In this document: in pieces, positions 17,344 to 22,462 of the stretch | Layout of the letters: each line of letters opens with the position of its first letter | Numbering within the stretch: position 1 is the first letter of the stretch | DNA from: an uncultured Oscillibacter sp. | Lineage (GTDB): Bacteria > Bacillota > Clostridia > Oscillospirales > Oscillospiraceae | DNA: 22,462 nucleotides | NCBI GenBank assembly: GCA_934574045.1 | Contig: CAKTMK010000038.1 | Location: 1-22,462 of the forward strand | Direction of reading: 5' to 3' | Program-made: the position numbers and the translations under genes | The notes under the pieces: generated by a model | What the model was told of the DNA's origin: nothing | Database searches by the model: none | What the model saw: only the letters and a program-made list of their open reading frames with translations

Positions 17344-18708
17344 ATGGAGGAGCTTTACCGTCTTGTGGCCGACCCGGAGCGGGTCGTGCTGAGCGGCATC
17401 GAGGAAAAGTACCTCTCCGACACGCTGGGCCGCCGGAAAGGGACCGCCGCCGCGCTGGTGTTCCCCATCTCCACCGAGGAGGTCAGCGCCGTGCTGCGCT
17501 TCGCGTGGGAGCGCCGCCTGCCGGTGACGCCCCGGGGCGCGGGGACCAATCTGGTCGGCTCCACCGTCCCGGAGGGGCAGGGGATCATTCTGGACCTATC
17601 CCGCATGGACCGCATTCTGGAGCTGGACCCGGACACGTTCACCGTCACCGTGGAGCCGGGCGTCGTTTTGCAGGATCTCCAGCGCTACGTGGAGGAGCGG
17701 GGCTTTTTCTACCCGCCGGACCCGGGCGAGAAGCTGGCCACCATCGGTGGCAACATCGCCACCAACGCCGGCGGGATGCGGGCGGTGAAGTACGGCGTCA
17801 CCCGGGACTATGTCCGGGGGCTGGAGGTGGTCCTTGCGGACGGGACGGTGCTGCCGCTGGGCAGCAAAAACGTCAAGGACGCCAGCGGGCTGTCCCTGCG
17901 CCACCTGATGATCGGCTCCGAGGGGACGCTGGGCGTCATCACCCGCTGCATCCTGCGGCTGACGGCAAAGCCGGAAGAGACCCGCTCCGCCGTGGTCCCC
18001 TTCGCGGACCTGAAGGCGGCCATCGCCGCCGTCCCCGCCATCCTGTGCTCCGGCGCGGACCCCACGGCGGTGGAATTCGTGGAGCGCAGCGTGGCCGCGC
18101 TGGGCGAGCGGTTCACCGGCATTTCCTTCCCCTGCCCGCAGGCGCAGGCATATATCCTGTTGACTTTCGACGGAACACGAGATAAGATCGAAACGGATAT
18201 CCGCCGGGTCCGGGCCGTTCTGACCCAGCAGGGCGCGCTGGACTTCGTCCTGCTGGACACGCCGGAGCGGACCGCGGAGATCTGGAAGGTCCGGGGCTGC
18301 CTTGTCAAGGCGGTGGAGGCCGTTTCCGAGCAGGAGCCGGTGGATCTGGTGGTCCCCATCAGCCGCACGGCGGAGTTCGTCTCCTTCGTCCACGAGACGG
18401 AGGAGCGGACCGGCATGCAGATGGTGGCCTTCGGCCACGCGGGGGACGGAAACGTCCACCTGTGCGTGGTGCGGGGGGACCGGGACGACGACGCGTGGCA
18501 GCGGGAGCTGCACGCTAATATGGAGACGGTGTACGCCAAGGCGTATGAACTGGGGGGACTGACCTCCGGCGAGCACGGCATCGGCCTGAGCAAGCGACCC
18601 TACTACCTTGCTCACACCCCCGCGGAGAATCTGGCGGCCCAGCGCAGCGTCAAGTCCGCGCTGGACCCGCGGCACATCCTGAACGATCACAAATCCTATC
18701 TGGAATGA
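17344..18708 (+). CDS. FAD-linked D-2-hydroxyacid oxidase/dehydrogenase (GlcD-like)
   Basis: This is a 454-residue flavoprotein of the vanillyl-alcohol-oxidase/GlcD family. The FAD domain shows PRGAGTNLVGS (63-73) and IGGNIATNAGG (134-144). The C-terminal substrate domain has GHAGDGNVH (364-372) and GEHGIG (409-414). Members oxidise glycolate, D-lactate or other D-2-hydroxyacids to 2-oxoacids; the specific substrate cannot be read. ATG 17344 is 11 nt after metQ with a weak ribosome site, CGAGGCG. A GTG at 17320 would overlap metQ. Location between an amino acid importer and an aminotransferase suggests the 2-oxoacid is passed to transamination. Confidence 0.9.
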   Translation: MEELYRLVADPERVVLSGIEEKYLSDTLGRRKGTAAALVFPISTEEVSAVLRFAWERRLPVTPRGAGTNLVGSTVPEGQGIILDLSRMDRILELDPDTFTVTVEPGVVLQDLQRYVEERGFFYPPDPGEKLATIGGNIATNAGGMRAVKYGVTRDYVRGLEVVLADGTVLPLGSKNVKDASGLSLRHLMIGSEGTLGVITRCILRLTAKPEETRSAVVPFADLKAAIAAVPAILCSGADPTAVEFVERSVAALGERFTGISFPCPQAQAYILLTFDGTRDKIETDIRRVRAVLTQQGALDFVLLDTPERTAEIWKVRGCLVKAVEAVSEQEPVDLVVPISRTAEFVSFVHETEERTGMQMVAFGHAGDGNVHLCVVRGDRDDDAWQRELHANMETVYAKAYELGGLTSGEHGIGLSKRPYYLAHTPAENLAAQRSVKSALDPRHILNDHKSYLE

Positions 18709-18720
18709 GGAGGAACCACT

Positions 18721-19884
18721 ATGCAGAGCCTTTCCAGCCGCACGGCGGCTTTCACGGATTCCGTCATCCGGCGGATGACCCGCATCTGCCTTCAGTGCGG
18801 CGCGGTCAATCTCAGTCAGGGCTTTCCCGACTTTGACCCGCCGCAGGAGATCCTTGACCGGCTGGCCGAGGTGGCGAAGGAGGGGCCGCATCAGTACTCC
18901 GTCACCTGGGGCGCGCAGAACTTCCGGGAGGCGCTGGCCGACAAGCAGACTCACTTCATGGGCCGGACCATCGACCCCAACAGCGAGATCGTGACCACCT
19001 GCGGCTCCACCGAGGCCATGATGGCGGCGGTGATGACCGTGACGGACCCCGGCGACAAGATCGTGGTCTTTTCCCCGTTCTATGAGAACTACGGCGCAGA
19101 CGCCATCCTCTCCGGCGCGGAGCCGATCTACGTCCCCCTCCATCCCCCCGCGTTCTCCTTCGATCCCGAGGAGCTGGAGGACGCGTTCCGCCAGCATCCC
19201 AAGGCGCTGATCCTGTGCAACCCCTCCAACCCCTGCGGCAAGGTGTTCACCCGGGACGAGCTTCTGACCATCGCCGCGCTGGCGGAGAAATACGACGTGT
19301 ACGTCATCACTGACGAGGTGTATGAGCATCTGGTCTACGCGCCCCACCGCCATACCTACTTCGCCACCCTGCCGGGCATGTGGGAGCGGACGCTCTCCTG
19401 CTCCTCCCTGTCCAAGACTTATTCCATCACCGGCTGGCGGCTGGGCTACATCATCGCCCCCGCGCCGATCATCGAGCGGGCGAAAAAGGTCCACGATTTC
19501 CTGACGGTGGGCGCGGCCGCGCCGCTTCAGGAGGCGGTGATCCCCGGCCTGCGCTTCGGCGACGAGTATTATCAGGGCCTGCTGGCGACCTATACGGAAA
19601 AGCGGAAGCTGATGCTCGACGGCCTGACCGCGCTGGGCATCCCCCACAACGAGCCGGAGGGCGCCTATTACATCCTGCTGGACATCTCCCGGTACGGCTG
19701 GGACGACGACTATCAGTTCTGCGAGCAGCTGGCCCAGCGGGTGGGCGTGGGCGCGGTGCCCGGCTCCAGCTTCTTCAAGGAGCCGGAGAACCGCTACATC
19801 CGCCTCCACTTCGCCAAGAAAAACGAGACGCTCACCGCCGCGCTGGACCGGCTGGCGTCCATGGACGCGAAGATGAAGCGCTGA
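18721..19884 (+). CDS. Class I PLP aminotransferase (KAT/methionine aminotransferase-like)
   Basis: This is a 387-residue fold-type I aminotransferase. The PLP lysine is Lys232 (SSLSKTYSITGWRLGY). Other visible cofactor and substrate residues are Asn170 (NPSNPCG), Asp198 (ITDEVYEHL) and Arg361 (YIRLHFA). The sequence style (VNLSQGFPDFDPP, Tyr59 in QYSVTWG) is that of kynurenine/glutamine transaminase K and YbdL-like methionine aminotransferases, which accept sulfur and aromatic amino acids. ATG 18721 is 12 nt after the oxidase gene, with GAGGAGG ahead of it. It is the last gene of the operon, closed by the terminator at 19910-19941. Confidence 0.9.
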   Translation: MQSLSSRTAAFTDSVIRRMTRICLQCGAVNLSQGFPDFDPPQEILDRLAEVAKEGPHQYSVTWGAQNFREALADKQTHFMGRTIDPNSEIVTTCGSTEAMMAAVMTVTDPGDKIVVFSPFYENYGADAILSGAEPIYVPLHPPAFSFDPEELEDAFRQHPKALILCNPSNPCGKVFTRDELLTIAALAEKYDVYVITDEVYEHLVYAPHRHTYFATLPGMWERTLSCSSLSKTYSITGWRLGYIIAPAPIIERAKKVHDFLTVGAAAPLQEAVIPGLRFGDEYYQGLLATYTEKRKLMLDGLTALGIPHNEPEGAYYILLDISRYGWDDDYQFCEQLAQRVGVGAVPGSSFFKEPENRYIRLHFAKKNETLTAALDRLASMDAKMKR

Positions 19885-19909
19885 AAATACCGTCCGCGTA
19901 TCAAAAAAG

Positions 19910-19941
19910 CGGCGGCAGGAGCCATCCTGCCGCCGTTTTTT
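19910..19941 (+). terminator. Strong intrinsic terminator of the metNIQ operon
   Basis: CGGCGGCAGGA (19910-19920) pairs exactly with TCCTGCCGCCG (19925-19935) around GCCA, and TTTTTT follows. An A-run precedes it, so it could also work on the minus strand. It cleanly separates this operon from the str operon. Confidence 0.93.
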
Positions 19942-19974
19942 GGCGATTTTCCTCCGGAAATGTGCAAAGACCGC

Positions 19975-20003
19975 TTGACTGGGCGCAAAAAGCATGATAC
20001 AAT
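19975..20003 (+). promoter_or_regulatory. Promoter of the ybxF-rpsL-rpsG-fusA operon
   Basis: TTGACT (19975-19980) and TACAAT (19998-20003) are 17 bp apart. This strong sigma-A promoter directly follows the terminator of the previous operon and yields a leader of about 57 nt. Confidence 0.8.
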
Positions 20004-20066
20004 TTCAATCTGCGCGGGTATGCCGCGAATTTTGCTATGCCAATCGGAATGTGAGGGAATTTCTGC

Positions 20067-20309
20067 GTGCTGGAGGAATTGACGGGAAGGGCCAGAGTCG
20101 TCGGCTTCAAGCAGTCCCGCCGCGCCATCGCGCAGGGGCTGGCCGCCCGGGCGTATCTCGCCTGCGACGCGGACCCCGCCCTTGCAGACGCCCTTGCGGA
20201 GAGCTGCGCGCAGCAGGGCGTTCCCGTGGAGCGGGAATACACCATGGCGCAGCTCGGCGCCGCCTGCCGCATCAGCGTGGGCGCGGCCGTGGCCGTCCTT
20301 TTGAAATAA
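20067..20309 (+). CDS. L7Ae/L30e-family RNA-binding protein (YbxF type)
   Basis: This is an 80-residue protein with the L7Ae/L30e/S12e/Gadd45 pattern: GRARVVGFKQSRRAIAQG at the N-terminus, an AYLACDADP strand, and the closing MAQLGAACRISVGAAVAVLL. YbxF proteins bind kink-turn RNA and ribosomes and are encoded just ahead of rpsL in many Firmicutes, as here. The start is GTG 20067, with GAGGG 9 nt upstream; no in-frame ATG fits better. The ATG-free start and modest ribosome site suggest lower expression than rpsL. Confidence 0.88.
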   Translation: MLEELTGRARVVGFKQSRRAIAQGLAARAYLACDADPALADALAESCAQQGVPVEREYTMAQLGAACRISVGAAVAVLLK

Positions 20310-20410
20310 GGATGGAAAACTTCGGTTTTTTCGGAATAGCCTGACGGCGTTCCGCAAAAAATAAAGGCTGTACGTGTGCAGCCGAAATATTTCACAGAAA
20401 GGAGAACAAT

Positions 20411-20827
20411 ATGCCTACTTTTAACCAGCTGGTCCGTAAAGGACGGGAGCAGGCCACCTTCAAATCCACTTCCCCCGCGCTGCAGTATGGCCTGAACACC
20501 CTGAAGAACAAGAACACCGATCTGCCCTCCCCTCAGAAGAGAGGCGTCTGCACCGCGGTGAGAACGGCCACCCCCAAGAAGCCGAACTCCGCTCTGCGTA
20601 AGATCGCCCGTGTTCGCCTGACCAACGGCTACGAAGTCACCGCGTATATTCCCGGCGTGGGCCACTCCCTGCAGGAGCACTCCGTCGTGATGATCCGCGG
20701 CGGCCGTGTCAAGGACCTCCCCGGCGTCCGTTACCACATCATCCGCGGTACTCTGGACACTCAGGGCGTCTCCGGCCGTATGCAGGCCCGTTCCAAGTAC
20801 GGCGCCAAGCGTCCCAAGTCCAAGTAA
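20411..20827 (+). CDS. rpsL: 30S ribosomal protein S12
   Basis: This is a 138-residue S12, typical for Firmicutes. The decoding-site loops are intact: TPKKPNSALRK (Lys56-Lys57) and GGRVKDLPGVRYH (Lys101, Asp102). The lysines commonly changed in streptomycin resistance are wild type. It shapes the decoding centre of the small subunit. ATG 20411 follows AAAGGAG. The 101-nt gap after ybxF contains only small hairpins. Confidence 0.97.
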   Translation: MPTFNQLVRKGREQATFKSTSPALQYGLNTLKNKNTDLPSPQKRGVCTAVRTATPKKPNSALRKIARVRLTNGYEVTAYIPGVGHSLQEHSVVMIRGGRVKDLPGVRYHIIRGTLDTQGVSGRMQARSKYGAKRPKSK

Positions 20828-20842
20828 GGACGAGCATCTGAA

Positions 20843-20914
20843 AGCTTTGCCGAATAGGTTTATATATATATTACCTCTTTGGCAGGCATTCACGGAAGGC
20901 AAAGCTGCCTTTTG
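20843..20914 (+). promoter_or_regulatory. Alternative RNA folds in the rpsL-rpsG spacer
   Basis: AGCTTTGCC (20843-20851) is an exact complement of GGCAAAGCT (20898-20906). The second half can instead form a local hairpin, AAGGCA/TGCCTT (20896-20901 with 20906-20911), followed by TTG. A TATATATATA tract lies between them. The two folds exclude each other, and the local one resembles a weak terminator. This may adjust rpsG-fusA expression; S7 itself is a translational repressor in some bacteria. Confidence 0.4.
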
Positions 20915-20955
20915 AGTACCTATGACATCATATTATTATGAAGGAGGGAAGTATC

Positions 20956-21426
20956 GTGCCGAGAAGAGGTAACGTTCCCAAAAGAGAGGTCCTGCCCGAT
21001 CCCGTCTACGGTTCCATTCTGGTGACCAAGCTGGTCAACAGCGTGATGCTGGACGGCAAGAAGGGCGTGGCCCAGAAGGTGGTCTACGCGGCCTTCGATC
21101 AGATCAAGGAGAAGACCGAGAAGGACCCCGTTGAAGTGTTCACTCAGGCGATGGAGAACATCATGCCCAGCCTGGAGGTCAAGGCCCGCCGTGTCGGCGG
21201 CGCGACCTATCAGGTGCCCCTGGAGGTCCGTCCCGCCCGCCGTCAGACTCTGGGCCTGCGGTGGCTGACCGCTTATGCCCGTTCCCGCGGCGAGCGCACC
21301 ATGGCTGAGCGTCTGGCCAGCGAGATCATGGACGCGTCCAACAACACCGGCGCCGCCGTGAAGAAGCGCGAGGAAGTCCACAAGGCTGCCGAGGCCAACA
21401 AGGCGTTCGCGCACTTCCGCTATTAA
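20956..21426 (+). CDS. rpsG: 30S ribosomal protein S7
   Basis: This is a 156-residue S7, the standard length, starting at GTG 20956 with PRRGNVPKREVLPDP at the N-terminus. AAGGAGGG lies 8 nt upstream, which decides the start; an in-frame ATG at 20938 precedes that ribosome site and would add six residues foreign to the family. S7 nucleates assembly of the 30S head and contacts mRNA near the E site. fusA follows after 11 nt. Confidence 0.97.
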   Translation: MPRRGNVPKREVLPDPVYGSILVTKLVNSVMLDGKKGVAQKVVYAAFDQIKEKTEKDPVEVFTQAMENIMPSLEVKARRVGGATYQVPLEVRPARRQTLGLRWLTAYARSRGERTMAERLASEIMDASNNTGAAVKKREEVHKAAEANKAFAHFRY

Positions 21427-21437
21427 GGAGAACGACT

Positions 21438-22462
21438 ATGCCGAGAAAAAACTCGCTTGAAAACACCCGCAACATCGGCATCATGGCCCACATTGATGCA
21501 GGCAAGACCACCACGACCGAGCGCATCCTGTTCTACACCGGCGTGAACTACAAGATCGGTGAGACCCATGACGGCACCGCCACCATGGACTGGATGGCTC
21601 AGGAGCAGGAGCGCGGCATCACCATCACCTCCGCCGCCACCACCTGCCACTGGAAGGGTTCCAAGAACCAGTTCCCCGACACCCGCATCAACATCATCGA
21701 CACTCCGGGCCACGTGGACTTCACCGTTGAGGTGGAGCGCTCCCTGCGCGTGCTGGACGGCTCTGTGACCGTTCTGTGCGCCAAGGGCGGCGTGGAGCCT
21801 CAGTCCGAGACGGTGTGGCGTCAGGCCGACACCTATAAGGTCCCCCGCATGATCTACGTCAACAAGATGGACATCATGGGCGCGGACTTCTACAACGTCC
21901 TGCGGATGATCGACGAGCGCCTCAAGTGCAACGGCGTTCCCATCCAGCTCCCCATCGGCTCCGAGGATACCTTCAAGGGCATCGTGGATCTGGTGGAGAT
22001 GGATGCCGACATCTACTACGACGATCTGGGCAAGGATATGCGCGTGGAGCCGATCCCCGCCGACATGGTGGAGAAGGCCAACGAGTACCGCGAGAAGCTG
22101 ATGGACGCCGTTTCCATGGTGGACGAGTCCATCATGGAGAGCTATCTCGCCGGCGAGGAGGTCCCCGCCGAGAAGATCCGCGCCGCCATCCGCAAGGCCA
22201 CCGTCAACAACGAGATGGTCCCCATCACCTGCGGTACGTCCTATAAGAACAAGGGCGTTCAGAAGCTGCTGGACGCGATCGTGGACTATATGCCCTCCCC
22301 GCTGGACATTCCGCCCATCAAGGGCGTGAATCCCAAGACCGACGAGGAAGAGGAGCGCAAGGCCAGCGACGAGGAGCCTTTCGCCGCTCTGGCGTTCAAG
22401 ATCATGACCGACCCCTATGTGGGCCGTCTGAGCTTCTTCCGCGTGTACTCCGGTCACCTGAC
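21438..22462 (+). CDS. fusA: Elongation factor G, N-terminal half (cut by window end)
   Basis: The first 341 codons of EF-G are present. The GTPase motifs are intact: G1 AHIDAGKTTTTER, the switch region QEQERGITITSAAT, G3 DTPGHVDF and G4 NKMD. The G' insertion and the start of domain II (FAALAFKIMTDPYVGRLSF) follow. EF-G drives ribosome translocation and, with RRF, ribosome recycling. ATG 21438 follows AAGGAG, 11 nt after rpsG, in the conserved str operon order. No frameshift is seen up to the window edge. Confidence 0.97.
   Translation, partial: MPRKNSLENTRNIGIMAHIDAGKTTTTERILFYTGVNYKIGETHDGTATMDWMAQEQERGITITSAATTCHWKGSKNQFPDTRINIIDTPGHVDFTVEVERSLRVLDGSVTVLCAKGGVEPQSETVWRQADTYKVPRMIYVNKMDIMGADFYNVLRMIDERLKCNGVPIQLPIGSEDTFKGIVDLVEMDADIYYDDLGKDMRVEPIPADMVEKANEYREKLMDAVSMVDESIMESYLAGEEVPAEKIRAAIRKATVNNEMVPITCGTSYKNKGVQKLLDAIVDYMPSPLDIPPIKGVNPKTDEEEERKASDEEPFAALAFKIMTDPYVGRLSFFRVYSGHL

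Noticed and set aside
17596..19995. 799-codon minus-strand frame opposite the oxidase and aminotransferase
   Set aside because: It is antisense to two intact conserved enzymes and reads through a strong terminator.
20316..20331. Small UUCG-loop hairpin between ybxF and rpsL as a terminator
   Set aside because: The stem is only five pairs, AAAAC/GTTTT, and rpsL must be transcribed through it. It is too weak to call.
20938..20955. ATG start for rpsG upstream of GTG 20956
   Set aside because: It lies before the AAGGAGGG ribosome site and would add residues not found in S7.

Overview
The window reads as chromosome of a GC-rich member of the Firmicutes, most likely a Clostridia gut anaerobe of the Oscillospiraceae type. 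That placement is inferred from recalled family content: a YerC/TrpR-like regulator, a YbxF-type L7Ae protein ahead of rpsL-rpsG-fusA, a MetNIQ importer, and the SsnA/YgfK pair linked to anaerobic selenium/molybdenum metabolism. AGGAGG-type ribosome sites are strong, intergenic spaces are short and promoters are of the sigma-A type. Wobble-rich GC coding produces many long antisense open frames that are not genes.

Layout. (1) 1-547, minus strand: tRNAs transcribed Val-Asp-Phe-Gly-Cys from a perfect-consensus promoter at 582-610, with hairpins in three of the four spacers. (2) 667-2605, minus: a tightly overlapping operon of a TrpR/YerC-like regulator, a SAM methyltransferase and hslO (Hsp33), with a palindrome inside its promoter. 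(3) 2861-5573, plus: a soluble DUF3298 protein, a cytidylate-kinase-like protein, a GNAT acetyltransferase and a membrane-anchored DUF4230 protein, ending in an 18-bp terminator stem. (4) 5725-9487, minus: a hemolysin-III/PAQR membrane protein and a 1002-residue hybrid histidine kinase with its own promoter. (5) 9629-14282, plus: ssnA and ygfK behind a roughly 170-nt structured leader that contains an intrinsic terminator. (6) 14370-19941, plus: metN-metI-metQ-glcD-like-aminotransferase, with a leader-peptide attenuator at the front and a strong terminator at the end. (7) 19975-22462, plus: the str operon, ybxF-rpsL-rpsG-fusA (fusA cut by the window end).

The strongest candidate for something undescribed is the 14370-14689 leader. 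A well-initiated 39-codon ORF carries five Cys codons, including a tandem Cys-Cys. A segment inside it (14509-14519) is a perfect 11-bp complement of the 5' arm of an intrinsic terminator, and the same segment can instead pair with a segment 6 nt further on. This is the layout of classical ribosome-mediated attenuation, here apparently sensing cysteinyl-tRNA. It controls an operon that could import a sulfur amino acid and interconvert the hydroxy-, keto- and amino-acid forms. A second attenuator or riboswitch candidate lies ahead of ssnA.

Coordinates and base pairings were worked out by hand from the sequence. Family names come from recognising conserved motifs, with no database search.
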